Shown here in pieces: positions 8,458 to 18,800 of a DNA stretch of 53,088 nt. A program made the translations under genes and the position numbers. Each line of letters begins with the position of its first letter. Within the stretch, counting starts at the first letter, position 1. The notes under the pieces were generated by a model. That model worked only from the letters and a program-made list of their open reading frames with translations, had not been told where the DNA came from and made no database searches. Where the stretch lies: assembly GCA_045110315.1 (NCBI GenBank), contig JBGCFY010000021.1, positions 1 to 53,088 of the forward strand, written 5' to 3'. The stretch is from CALFBG01 sp045110315 (GTDB lineage: Bacteria; Bacteroidota; Bacteroidia; Chitinophagales; Saprospiraceae).

Positions 8458-9393
8458 ATGGAGATAAAGGACGCCCATATTGAATTATTTCAAGAAGTTT
8501 ATGACAAATATCCTCGTCCGAGGGTGAGTCAGATCTATAAAGTTGATGAAATTGCTAAGGCTTACTTAGGGTTTCCGACTTGGTTTCCAATGGCGTACGT
8601 AACGTTGCTGGAACATGGCGTTGCGCTTCAGCATGATATTTTTCGGGGCAAATTGTTATCTTCAAAAGACGAAATTATCCTCGTCGATACGCAGTCGCGG
8701 AAAGCGTTATTGGAGGCACAGGGAAAAGAAGCTTACGTATTAGGGCCACTTTTTGTACACGCAAGAAAGTTGTACAACATTGAAGCACAGCCTGACCGGA
8801 AAGGTACACTTGTGTTCCCGATACATGCTAGCCACACCAATACGGTACATTTTGATTGGGAAAAATACGCACAGTCTCTACTTACCTTACCCAAAGAATA
8901 TCATCCTTTTACGGCTTGCATTTATTGGATGGACGTGATGAAAGGTCGCCACCGCGCGTTTGAAAAATATGGGATTAAAGTCATCACAAACGGTCATATT
9001 CACGATCCAAAATTTGTTTATAATTGTTTGCACTCCATTTCACAGCATCGTTACTGTACGGGGAATGAGTTGGTTTCCAGTATGTTTTACAGTATAGAAA
9101 TGGGAATTCCATTTTTCCTTTTTGGAAATGATCAGGGCTTAGTTTCTGAGTTAGAAGATTATCGTGCCGTTGTGGATCGACACCCTAAGGTAAAAGAACT
9201 CAAACAAATTTTTACGAAGACGAAAACAGATTTGGAAATACCACTGACGATTAGTCCTGCCGCTCAGGAGATCGTTGATTTTTACTTGGACAAACCTTCT
9301 TGGATGGCTCCCGAGGCGCTTCGTCGGATGATTTGGCGGCGTAGTCCTGAGCTTCTTTTCAAGAAAGCTTTATCTAGTTTAAAACTGAGATAA
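8458..9393 (+). CDS. putative GT-B-like surface polysaccharide glycosyltransferase
   Basis: 311 aa from the ATG at 8458. A TTG 39 bp upstream lies inside a promoter-like element and is rejected as start. I do not recognise a named family with certainty. No signal peptide or membrane segment is visible. Y-C-T-G-N-E-L-V-S-S-M-F-Y-S-I-E-M-G-I-P near residue 220 followed by F-G-N-D resembles the donor-site strand of GT-B capsule or sialyl-type transferases. Conserved-looking H and W clusters (I-Y-W-M-D-V, G-H-I-H-D) would fit a nucleotide-sugar enzyme. It is divergent from, and next to, the nonulosonate trio, which favours a role in adding that sugar. A Foldseek or HHpred comparison with GT-B families would decide. 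Confidence 0.55.
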   Translation: MEIKDAHIELFQEVYDKYPRPRVSQIYKVDEIAKAYLGFPTWFPMAYVTLLEHGVALQHDIFRGKLLSSKDEIILVDTQSRKALLEAQGKEAYVLGPLFVHARKLYNIEAQPDRKGTLVFPIHASHTNTVHFDWEKYAQSLLTLPKEYHPFTACIYWMDVMKGRHRAFEKYGIKVITNGHIHDPKFVYNCLHSISQHRYCTGNELVSSMFYSIEMGIPFFLFGNDQGLVSELEDYRAVVDRHPKVKELKQIFTKTKTDLEIPLTISPAAQEIVDFYLDKPSWMAPEALRRMIWRRSPELLFKKALSSLKLR

Positions 9394-9433
9394 AATACCA
9401 CAAAAAGGGTATGTATGCCGAAAATATATACTG

Positions 9434-9441
9434 TATCTTTG
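9434..9441 (+). promoter_or_regulatory. TAnnTTTG -7 element
   Basis: TATCTTTG fits the Bacteroidota -7 consensus. No clear -33 TTG is present. It lies 41 bp after the previous stop and about 260 bp before a terminator-like hairpin on the same strand, so it could drive a short transcript. Confidence 0.4.
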
Positions 9442-9456
9442 TCGCATCATGGTAGT

Positions 9457-9555
9457 ATGATCGTTTTCCAACAACCGAAATTATCATTCCTTGCAGCTAA
9501 AACAAGATCCATTTTGTTGCTCTCAAACAGAGTATTTAAAGCTCAAAATTTATGA
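9457..9555 (+). CDS. possible 32-aa peptide
   Basis: ATG at 9457 to TGA at 9555, starting MIVFQQPKLSFLAAK, basic and partly hydrophobic. There is no Shine-Dalgarno, as usual here. It begins about 16 nt after the -7 element, so the leader would be very short. It could be a real small protein or chance. Support comes only from its place in the putative short transcript. Confidence 0.2.
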   Translation: MIVFQQPKLSFLAAKTRSILLLSNRVFKAQNL

Positions 9556-9630
9556 TTTTCTAGGTGATGTTATAGAAAGAATGTACGGTTTTGCACTGCG
9601 AGTGTAGGCAAAATTTCTCAAGATAATAAA

Positions 9631-9700
9631 TACCTAATCTATCTTATAATCCCGTGAAATAGAACAATGAACAATTAATTTACATCTCATAGATTAGGTA
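9631..9700. repeat. 12-bp perfect inverted repeat
   Basis: TACCTAATCTAT (9631-9642) and ATAGATTAGGTA (9689-9700) pair exactly across a 46-nt loop, directly before the terminator hairpin at 9701. In RNA this would stack two helices at the 3' end. Confidence 0.6.
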
Positions 9701-9736
9701 AAGCCTCTCTTCTCCAAAGAAGAGGGGCTTAATTTT
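9701..9736 (+). terminator. Rho-independent terminator-like hairpin
   Basis: AAGCCTCTCTTCT pairs with AGAAGAGGGGCTT (one G-T) across a CCAA loop and is followed on the plus strand by AATTTTTT. It overlaps the last codons of the convergent minus-strand gene and may act on both transcripts. Confidence 0.6.
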
Positions 9737-12700
9737 TTAAGATGCTAATATCTCCCCGAAGAATTTCTCCAGCGGTAATATCTAAGCGTAGCAAGTAATA
9801 ATAAGTACCCTGTGGTAAGGCTTTTCCCTGCTTATTTGTTCCACCCCAATCATTAAGGTAAGGTTTTGCTTCGTAAACGATTGCTCCCCAACGGTTGTAA
9901 ATCACTAGCTCATTATTCGGATATTGATCCGCATGAAATTCAAGCTGTGGAATCATAAAGACATCGTTGATCCCATCATTGTTTGGGGTAATTCCATTTG
10001 GAATGACTAAGCTGCTATCAATGCTCGGTGGTGGTGTAGGGATAAAAATTCTAACTTGTGCGCTGCTGCATAATTCTGGACAATTCGCATTGCAAATTTC
10101 GTAATCAAAACTTACCGTACCCGAAAAATCAGCGGCTCGAGTATAGCGGAGTTCCTCGCCTACAACTTGTACTTCTCCAAATGGTGGCGTCGTTAGTATA
10201 TTGATCTCCCAATCTTCCATCTGGTCAACTACATCATTCGCCGCGATGGAAATATCAATACTCAATTCTGCAACGTCCATCTCAATTTGGTCATCGTTGG
10301 TAATAGGTACTTGCTCGCGTTGGACGACTAGCGTATCACTAGTATAATCGGGACAGACATCCGTAGAAAGTGTCCAGATAAAACGATTCTCTCCCGTAAT
10401 GAGATTATTTGCCATCGTGGTCGTTTGTGTAGGATTCTCAAGAATCGCGGTGCTCAAACTTGACCAATTTCCAGTTGTTGTAGCAGGCTGATTTCCTTGT
10501 AAAAGGATAGCATCTTCACAACTGTTTAAATCTTCTCCTACATTTGCGCTTGGAAGTTGAGTGGGGGAAATAACCGTAAGTACTAAACTAATCACACTAT
10601 CGCAACCATTACTACTTCCGTTGATTAGTGTTTCTGTAAAAGTTCCACTTTCTGCGTAGGCAACGCCATTGATCACAACGTTATTCCCTTCGCAAATAGT
10701 TTCATTCAGTAGCGTAGTGGACGTTTCTAAAAAGCTAAGGTTAATATTAACCGTGGAATCGCAAGTCAGGAAACTAGCATTTTCCAAGATCTCTACGCCC
10801 GTTGGATTGGCTTGGTTGTATATTGTTCCATTAACGGTAATACTTTCCGTTGCGCATAGCGTCTGATTAAGGTTTGTTTGTACCGCAGGATAAAAGCTGA
10901 GTGCGATATTGGTTAGCGAGTCGCAACCTAAGAAACTGCCATTGATCATAAGTTCGGAGCCCGTTGGATTCGTCGCATCATAAGTTGTACCATTAATAAC
11001 CAAAGTTTCATCCGCACACAAAGTAGGGGTGAAATTTCCGACTACTTGACTTTGGAAGTCAAGGTCAATCGTAATGATGGAATCACAATTTCTAAAACTA
11101 GCACCGGATAAAATTTCGGTACCACTCGGGTTAGCTTGGTTGTAAATGGTGCCGTTGACAACAATACTCGCTCCGTTGCATAACATCATCTCAATCTCGT
11201 GCATCGCCGGAGGATAAAAGCTCAAGTTAACATTGACCGTAGAGTCACACCCTAAATAACTAGCATCATTTAAAATTGTATTCCCCGTCGGATTGGCTTC
11301 GTTGTAAAGCATTCCATTAACAACGACACTTTCTCCCGCGCATAATTGGGGGGAAAAATCTCCGATTGGCACAGCGTAAAAATTGAGGGCTACCGTAATT
11401 GTTGAATCGCAGCCCAAGAAACTAGCATTTGCTAAAATCTCGGTTCCCGTCGGATTCGTCGCGTTGTAAATGGTACCGTTGATGGTAAGACTTTCATTGG
11501 CACATAAACTGGTCGTAAGGGTAGTTGTCGCGGCAGCGTAAAAGTCCAAATTCACATTAATCGTTGAATCGCAACCTAGGTAATTTGCATTTGCTAAAAC
11601 TTCTACGCCCGTTGGATTTGTTTGATTATAAATCGTTCCATTAATAACTACGGAAGCTTCGGCACAAAGTGTTGTTTGATAATCGAAAGTCGCGGGCGTA
11701 AGGAAGTTTAAACTGACATTGATGACGGAATCACAACCGAAGAAACTTCCATTAATAATAGTTTCGGTTCCCGTCGGATTTGCTTGGTCGTATAGCGTAC
11801 CATTGACGATTACGCTCTCTCCTTGGCACAAAGTAGGGGTGAAATCTCCTGTGGCTTCTTGGGTGAAAATTAAATTTACAACAATGGTAGAATCACAACC
11901 TTTCCAGTTTCCACTGGGAATGACTTCAGTTCCACTTGGATTTGCTTCGTTGTAAATGACATTATTAATCAGTAGGCTTGCTCCTTCACAAAGGGCAGCA
12001 TTAAGGTTATTAATTGCTGGATCATAAAAACTCAAATTAACGGTAATGATAGAATCACAGCCATTGACGGCACCATTCAGAATGGTTTCTACTCCTGAAG
12101 GATTTGCTTCGTTGTAAGTAGTTCCGTTGACAATGCGAGTACTACCGGCACAAAGTGTTTCTGCTAGTGTAGTAGTACTTGGGTTGAGAAAATTTAAATC
12201 AATGGTAATCGTAGAATCACAATTGGTAAAGCTTGCATTGCTTAAAACTTCGACGCCGCTAGGGTTTGTGTTATTATAAGTATTGCCATTTACAACAATG
12301 CTTTCATTACCGCAAAAGGTCGTTTGAATGAGGCTCGTTGCTACGGGATAAAAACTCAAGTTAACCGTAATGGTAGAGTCACAGCCAGTAAAACTAGCAT
12401 TGTTGAGCGTAATAATATCGCTTGAGTTGGTCTCGTCGTAAACGGTGCCATTGATCGTCATACTTTCTCCAGCACATAAAGTGGTTTGAATGAGTGTAGT
12501 TGCTGCGGGATGAAAGCTCAAATTAATCACAATAGTTGAGTCGCAAGCACGAAAAGACTGTCCGTTTAATATTTCTGTTCCTGTAGGATTTGCTTCGTTG
12601 TAAGTCGTACCATTAACGATTAAGTTTTCTCCGTCACAAAGTAACTGTTCAATATTATTGATAGCTGCGGGGTGAAAACTCAAATCTATTTGCACGATAG

Positions 12701-14951
12701 AATCACAATTGGTATAACTACCGTTGGTAATTATTTCGGTTCCGCTAGGATTACTTTGATGATAAATCGTTCCATTTACTATCAGACTATCTGCTTCGCA
12801 TAAAGTGGTTTGAATGAGTTCCGTTGCTGCGGGGTAAAAATTCAAATCAACCATAATTAAAGAGTCACAACCATTGGCGGCAGCTCCGGTTAAAGTCTCC
12901 ATTCCTATTGGATTACTCTGATTATAAGTGACGCCATTGACGACGATACTTTCCCCTTCGCAGAGATTTGTTTCAATGGTATGTGTTGGCAATGCTAAGA
13001 ATACGAGATCAATTTGTAAGGTAGAATCGCAACCAAAAAGTGCTTCTCCTGTTAGCGTTTGTATACCAGAAGGGTTACTTGCATTATAAGTAACGCCGTT
13101 GATGACAATACTTTCGCCGACACACAACGCTGGCATTAATTGCCCCGGAGTGGGAAGATAAAAACTAAGGTTTACATTAACGATGGAGTCACAACCTAGG
13201 TACGAAGCGTTAGGCATATTTTCGGTTCCCGTCGGATTTCCTTGATCGTAAGTTGTACCATTGACGCTTACCGACTCGCCTTCACATAAGGTCGTCGTCA
13301 AGTCAAAGGTTACGGCAGCATCAAAACTTAATTCGATGTCAACGATTGAATCGCAACTCAAGTAACTTTGATTAGCCAAGACTTCTACTCCGGATGGATT
13401 ACTTTCATTGTACGCAGTTCCGTTGATTATTACTTCTTCTCCGGTGCAAAAGGTACGATGAAAATAACTGATGGAAACAGGGTGGAAACTAAGCGTGATC
13501 ATCACAATCGAATCACAGCCATTAAAAGCGGCATTCGCTAAGATTTCAGTTCCGGAGGGGTTTGCTTGATTATAGTTAGTGCCATTAATTTCTAAGTTGT
13601 CTCCAGGGCAAATAACTTGGGTTAAGCTACCCGAAGAAACGGGCGTAATGAAAGTAAGATCTATGTTTACCGTAGAATCACAGCCATTAGCGGCAGCGTT
13701 GGCCAGCACTTCGGTTCCCGTGGGATTTCCTTGATGATAACTATTTCCGTTGACGACAATCGTATCGCCAGTACAAAGCAAGGCATCAAAATCAAAACTA
13801 ATTGGATCGTAAAAAAGAATTTGAATATTCGTTAAAGAATCACAGCCAGCTTGACTCGCACCGGGTAAAAAATCATTTCCCGCAGGATTGGAAGCATTGT
13901 AAGTAATGCCACCAATTTCTATACTTTCACCAGGACATAACGTTGGCATATAAGTTCCCAGTACAATCGTACAACCTACGTTAATCGTAACGCATCTACT
14001 GTGCAATGTGAGTAGAGGAGCGTTAGGGTTAGTAACGGTACACCAGTATGTTCCGGCATCACCAAAGGTAATGGAAGGGAAATTCAGTTTGTGGCTATTG
14101 CCAATGGTATATGGGAAGCCATCTTTAAACCATTGATAAACATTAGAACTAATACCTTCGTCAATGCCCAGATCAATGTCATAATTGGTTCCAGGACTAA
14201 CGGTAACGGTTGTCTTGGTAAGAAAAGAGTCTTGTGGCGCGTAGTTCGTCGCTAAGGGTGCACCAAGATTTGGCAAAATATCGTCGAAGCTCAATTGATT
14301 TCCAAAAACTCTAAACTTGTTAGGTTGTAAAGTATTGACGAGCGTTAAATCGGGTAGGCTATCAATATTATTATTGAAAAAATCAAAATTTTGTAAATTG
14401 TCTAAGCTGGCAAATTCGATGGGAACAGCGCCGCTTAGCATATTATTATCAAGGAAAAGGGTAATTAGCTTATTGAGGTTACCCCAAGTATTAGGAATGG
14501 AACCAGTAAAATCATTGTCATCTAAAAAAGCGATTTCTAGTTGGGCGAGGTTTCCAATTTCTGGTGGTAAACTTCCGGTGAGTTGGTTATTGTCAAGGTG
14601 TAAAATTTCCAATTGACTAAGGTTTCCGATCTCAGGAGGTAAGCTGCCCGTTAAGTTATTATTGTCTAAAAATAGTTCCGTAACACAGCCATCACCGTTG
14701 AAGGTAATGCCGTTCCAAGTATTTATGGGAGCACTTAAGTTCCAACTAATGCTCCAAGCACTACCGCCGGTTGCGTTGTAAATGGCAACGAGGGCTAAAG
14801 AATCATTAAGCGGAGAAGCAGGAGCAATATATTCGGAAACAGTCGGGAAAGCAGTTGATACAAGTGTAGTCTTTTCTTCTGCGAGAGAAGAAAAAGAGCA
14901 GTATAAAATTGACGTAAGAATAAGTGTGCAGTAAAAAGATAATTCTTTCAT
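9729..14951 (-). CDS. giant T9SS type B protein: LRR, Ig and about 21 Cys-repeat units
   Basis: 1740 aa. Order: signal peptide (about 1-25); plant-type leucine-rich repeats with L-x-G-x-x-P-x-x-x-G-x-L-x-x-L spacing (about 70-240); an Ig-like domain with W-F-K-D-G and D-A-G-T-Y-W-C (about 245-325); about 21 tandem units of 54 aa (about 327-1448); then an Ig/cadherin-like stretch with I-A-A-N-D-V-V; and a gliding-motility/type B T9SS domain (P-N-G-I-T-P-N-N-D-G, Y-N-R-W-G) to the end. Each unit starts C-D-S-x-I-x-x-N-L-S-F, has a second Cys near position 24, then E-S-x-x-V-N-G-T-x-Y-N-x-x-N-P-x-G-x-E. The final 300 or so aa match the protein at the left edge. Probably a long surface fibre or adhesin. 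The repeat fold and ligand are unknown. Monocistronic; upstream 860 bp is non-coding. Confidence 0.9.
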   Translation of the reverse strand: MKELSFYCTLILTSILYCSFSSLAEEKTTLVSTAFPTVSEYIAPASPLNDSLALVAIYNATGGSAWSISWNLSAPINTWNGITFNGDGCVTELFLDNNNLTGSLPPEIGNLSQLEILHLDNNQLTGSLPPEIGNLAQLEIAFLDDNDFTGSIPNTWGNLNKLITLFLDNNMLSGAVPIEFASLDNLQNFDFFNNNIDSLPDLTLVNTLQPNKFRVFGNQLSFDDILPNLGAPLATNYAPQDSFLTKTTVTVSPGTNYDIDLGIDEGISSNVYQWFKDGFPYTIGNSHKLNFPSITFGDAGTYWCTVTNPNAPLLTLHSRCVTINVGCTIVLGTYMPTLCPGESIEIGGITYNASNPAGNDFLPGASQAGCDSLTNIQILFYDPISFDFDALLCTGDTIVVNGNSYHQGNPTGTEVLANAAANGCDSTVNIDLTFITPVSSGSLTQVICPGDNLEINGTNYNQANPSGTEILANAAFNGCDSIVMITLSFHPVSISYFHRTFCTGEEVIINGTAYNESNPSGVEVLANQSYLSCDSIVDIELSFDAAVTFDLTTTLCEGESVSVNGTTYDQGNPTGTENMPNASYLGCDSIVNVNLSFYLPTPGQLMPALCVGESIVINGVTYNASNPSGIQTLTGEALFGCDSTLQIDLVFLALPTHTIETNLCEGESIVVNGVTYNQSNPIGMETLTGAAANGCDSLIMVDLNFYPAATELIQTTLCEADSLIVNGTIYHQSNPSGTEIITNGSYTNCDSIVQIDLSFHPAAINNIEQLLCDGENLIVNGTTYNEANPTGTEILNGQSFRACDSTIVINLSFHPAATTLIQTTLCAGESMTINGTVYDETNSSDIITLNNASFTGCDSTITVNLSFYPVATSLIQTTFCGNESIVVNGNTYNNTNPSGVEVLSNASFTNCDSTITIDLNFLNPSTTTLAETLCAGSTRIVNGTTYNEANPSGVETILNGAVNGCDSIITVNLSFYDPAINNLNAALCEGASLLINNVIYNEANPSGTEVIPSGNWKGCDSTIVVNLIFTQEATGDFTPTLCQGESVIVNGTLYDQANPTGTETIINGSFFGCDSVINVSLNFLTPATFDYQTTLCAEASVVINGTIYNQTNPTGVEVLANANYLGCDSTINVNLDFYAAATTTLTTSLCANESLTINGTIYNATNPTGTEILANASFLGCDSTITVALNFYAVPIGDFSPQLCAGESVVVNGMLYNEANPTGNTILNDASYLGCDSTVNVNLSFYPPAMHEIEMMLCNGASIVVNGTIYNQANPSGTEILSGASFRNCDSIITIDLDFQSQVVGNFTPTLCADETLVINGTTYDATNPTGSELMINGSFLGCDSLTNIALSFYPAVQTNLNQTLCATESITVNGTIYNQANPTGVEILENASFLTCDSTVNINLSFLETSTTLLNETICEGNNVVINGVAYAESGTFTETLINGSSNGCDSVISLVLTVISPTQLPSANVGEDLNSCEDAILLQGNQPATTTGNWSSLSTAILENPTQTTTMANNLITGENRFIWTLSTDVCPDYTSDTLVVQREQVPITNDDQIEMDVAELSIDISIAANDVVDQMEDWEINILTTPPFGEVQVVGEELRYTRAADFSGTVSFDYEICNANCPELCSSAQVRIFIPTPPPSIDSSLVIPNGITPNNDGINDVFMIPQLEFHADQYPNNELVIYNRWGAIVYEAKPYLNDWGGTNKQGKALPQGTYYYLLRLDITAGEILRGDISILKN
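10606..13975 (-). repeat. tandem array of about 21 x 162-bp coding repeats
   Basis: In-frame units of 162 bp (54 codons; a few are 53 or 55) inside the giant T9SS gene. Protein units are clearly homologous, but the DNA copies have diverged at many positions, so the array is old and not freshly expanded. Nearly every unit keeps two cysteines and the N-P-[ST]-G-x-E turn. The first unit lacks the C-D-S opening. Confidence 0.85.
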
Positions 14952-15813
14952 CGCATAAGTTCATGGGATTGTCAGCAAAATTGCTGAACAAATATTGTAA
15001 AGTCTATTCTTTCGTGCATTTACCAAAAGAATTGGTCGCACTTGGATAAATATGTTCAAATAGCGTGGCAAAATATAATTACTTCCCCCCAGTAAATACG
15101 AAACATATCAGTAAACCTTACCAAGAGGATAATGCAAATATGCTGCCGTATACCTGTTTTTTTCTTTAAAATCGGAGGGTAAGTAAGAGGACGGTAAAGA
15201 TTTCACGGTTATAGTAAAAGAAAGGAAATTGAGTTAGAGCGAAGTGAAAAGCAAGCCATGCAAAAGCGTTAGCAAGAATTTTAACGAAGCGTGAAACTAA
15301 ATTTACCAATTAGGAAACTACAAGTGAAAGTTTGAATACCCTCTAAAAGGATAACTGTTTTGGTATTTTGCGCTGTAAAGATAAGTCCTTTTATCGAAGG
15401 ATAGAAGTTATTATAACATATTTTTTCGCTTTTGTCACTTGAGAAAACACAAGTATGTATAAAATGTTAATTTCTATAAATTAATATATAAATGGCATTG
15501 CCAATAGATCAATACATTTTTGTTATTTTAGCTTTTAATTAGACCGCATTTGCAGCGTTTAGCTTTTAAATAGATTGTACTTAATTGCTTTACTCAATTT
15601 GCTGTTTCGTTATAAAAAACCAAAACCGAAACCAACCCATTACTTAGTATCAAGACACCCAACCCCTTGTAGACCTTATGAACGCTAGTGCAAACTAGGT
15701 AGCTTACAGCATTTGTCCGTTGACAAATGAAGACTTCGCTCCGCCTGTTAAGGCTAGTTTTAGGTATTTACGTAGAAATTCCAGAACATAATCACTCAAA
15801 AAACCGATTCCCT
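14952..15813. other. non-coding divergent region, 862 bp
   Basis: Lies between the giant minus-strand gene and the large plus-strand gene, so it must hold both promoters. No open frame with coding character and no perfect hairpin were found. An in-frame ATG at 15727 would add 29 residues ahead of a good signal peptide and is not used. TTGTTATTTTAGC near 15525 is a possible but imperfect plus-strand promoter. Confidence 0.55.
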
Positions 15814-18800
15814 ATGCGCCAGATCTTTATCTTAAGCTTTAGTGTATTCTTTTTCTCGCTTTCTTCAATTTGGGCACAATCTAACTGTGTCGCGCCCAAT
15901 GGAACTATTACCGTCGATAATATTGACGACGCCGGTCCCGGTTCTCTTCGCGCAGCGATCCACTGTGCGAATGCTAGCTCAGGGGAAAGTACCATTATTT
16001 TTAATCTGCCGGGCAGTGAAGACCACATTATTTATGTTGGCGCAAGTACGGGATTAGAATTACCCGCTTTGCTGAGTTCAGGAACTATTATCGATGGGAC
16101 AACACAAGCTGGGTTCGGGAGTAATGGAGATTTTAGTCCTAAGGTAATCTTGGATGGCAGTCAGCACAATTGGACGAATGCCATCAACGCACTCTGGGTC
16201 AGGGCTAGTTATTGTGAAGTATACGGATTAGAAATCAGAAATTTCCCCGATGATGGGATTGATGTTAATCAAGCAGATTATTGTATTATTGGTGCACCCA
16301 ATAAAGGAAATATTATTTATGCCAACGGTGCGGAACAAGACGAATTCCCAGATGCTACGCCCGGACCTTGGGAAGGCTGTGGAATCGTACTGCGAAATGG
16401 TGCCTCTAATTGCATCGTTCAAGGAAACATTATCGGAACGGATGAAACCTTAAGTCCTTCCCTCAGCAACGAATATTGCGGAATCATCAATCGAACCAAT
16501 AGTAATTTTAACCTAATAGGCGGAAGTCTACCGGGGGAATCCAACATCATCGCTTACCAAGCCGTCGGGGTACGCATATCTAATGCTTTTGCCTGTCAAT
16601 TGGTACAAAATTCTTTTTTCTGCAACGATAGCATCCCGATTCAACTGGTTAATAATGGTAACTTGAATGCTCAGGAGCCGCTAATCAATCAAGTTACTGC
16701 AAATGCAATTAGTGGATTTGCCGCCGCAGATGCCGTGATTGAGGTCTTTGCAGTAGACCATTCAACCTGTGGCAATGCTCCTTGTCGACAAGGTAAAACA
16801 TACCTCGGAACGACCAATACAATTGATGGTACGTGGACTTTGAATGCACCCTTCGCTGACAATTACACATTGAGTCCCGGAGAAAGAGTTACGGCTTTGG
16901 CAAGAGATGCTCTTGGAAATAGTTCTGCCTTTGCCATTTGCAATACCTTTGGAGCTACTTCTGCTTGTACCGATGACCTCGGAAATATTTGGGTGCAAAA
17001 TACGAATGACGATGGTGTAGGATCACTCCGTGCAGCTATAGCATGTGCGAATGCTACACCGGGAGCAAATACGATTAAATTTAATCTTGGAAATATAAAA
17101 GACACGATCAAAGTTGGTCAAATGACGGGCTTGCCTTTGCCTGCCCTTACGGATCCCGGAACGACAATTGATGGAACAACGCACGCTATTTTTGGTAACG
17201 GTAGCAACTATCAACCCAGAATTGTACTTGATGGTGCTTTTTACGCTTGGACAGCTCCCATTGATGCGCTCTGGATTCAAGCCGACTTTTGTGCGATCTA
17301 CGGTTTAGAAATTGTTAATTTTCCCGATGATGGAATTGATGTTACGGCAGCGAATTACTGCCAAATAGGAGGTGTCAATCAAGGAAATGTGGTTTACAAT
17401 AATGGCTGGGAACAAGACTATTTTCCCGATCTCCCCAATACTGGGCCATGGAATGGTTGCGCCATCGTACTTCGCAACGGCGCGAGTTATTGCAAAGTCG
17501 TAGGAAATGTTTTAGGGACTGACTATGAACAACAATCTACCTTAGGAAATGAGTACTGTGGCGTAATTGTCCAAAACGGCGGCGACCACAATCAAATTGG
17601 CGGCGAACAAGCTGGTGCGGGTAATATTATCGCGCATCATCTCATCGGTATTAATCTAAGTACTAATTCGGAGGCTTGTTCTTTTCGTCGCAACGAAATG
17701 TATTGCAACACACTGGATCCAATTCGCTTGCAAGTCAACGCAAACAATTATCCACAAGCACCAAGTATTAATTTGATTCAAACCAATGTTATTGCGGGAC
17801 AGGCTGCTGCGGGAGCTCGTGTAGAGGTATTTCGAGTAGCGGATAATACTTGTACGGAATTATGTCAAGGAGCTACTTATCTAGGAACGGCGATTGCCAG
17901 CAACGGGAATTGGAGTTTAACACCGCCTTTCGCCAATGGTATCAACTTAGCTTCTAACGATGTGATTACAGCGCTTGCTACGGACGAAGATGGTAGCAGT
18001 TCTGATTTTGGGGTTTGCAATTCTTTAACGGTTGGTTGTGGTATTACCGTTAGCATCAGTCATTTCAATCATGCTTCTTGCGGCGGCGCAAATGGTGCAG
18101 TAACCTTTAATATCTTGGGGGGAAGTGGTTTTTATTCTTACGACCTAGGCGCGGGTAATGGTCAATCTGCCAATCCTATTATTACTAATATAGCTCCTGG
18201 GAACTACACCGTTACGATTAGCGATTTGATCAATAATTGTTCTATTTATTACAACTTACTCATTGAAAATCGTGGGATTCCAGCGATACAAATTGATAGT
18301 TTGCAGGCTACAACTTGTGCAATAGATAACGGTTACCTTGCCGTTTCCGTAGTAGGTGGTGCGCCACCTTATAGCTATGATTTAGGAAATGGCGCTAATA
18401 GTAATGCTATTTTTTCTGACCTTGCCGCAGGAACCTATAACCTTACCGTTAGTGATGTAAATGCTTGTAGTACTACTTCAGAAGTTATCGTTGGAGATAG
18501 CGATGCTCCTGATTTACAGCTCGTTTCACAAACGAATGCCAGTTGTAACCTCGGCAATGGAAGTATTGAAGTTAGTGTAATGGGTGGACTAAGTCCTTAC
18601 CAATTTGACTGGGGAGATGGTCCGACGGACAACTCCATTTTTACAGGACTTACAGAAGGTAATTATGCCATTACGGTAACGGATGCAGCGGCTTGCACCA
18701 GTATTGTCTCCGTTGATATTAGTAATTCGGGGATTCCTGCTATTGGTACCTTGATGGTAACCGATGAAACTTGTCTGGGCGGCAACGGCACCATCAATAT

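Larger units (their letters stand above)
9449..9736 (+). ncRNA. candidate short structured transcript (small RNA or peptide mRNA)
   Basis: The 335 bp between the glycosyltransferase and the giant repeat gene hold, on the plus strand, a -7 element (9434-9441), a perfect 12-bp inverted repeat (9631-9642 with 9689-9700) and then a terminator hairpin with a T-run. This is the layout of a stand-alone transcript of about 290 nt. RNase P, tmRNA and SRP RNA signatures are absent. A 32-codon open frame lies inside (9457-9555). Not recognised as a known RNA family. The whole call is inference. Confidence 0.25.

Noticed and set aside
10606..13975. Tandem 162-bp repeats as a CRISPR-like or satellite array
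   Set aside because: The units are in frame, coding, and diverged at DNA level while conserved at protein level; there are no spacers.
15727..15813. Upstream ATG of the beta-helix/cohesin protein
   Set aside because: It would place 29 residues before an otherwise typical signal peptide.
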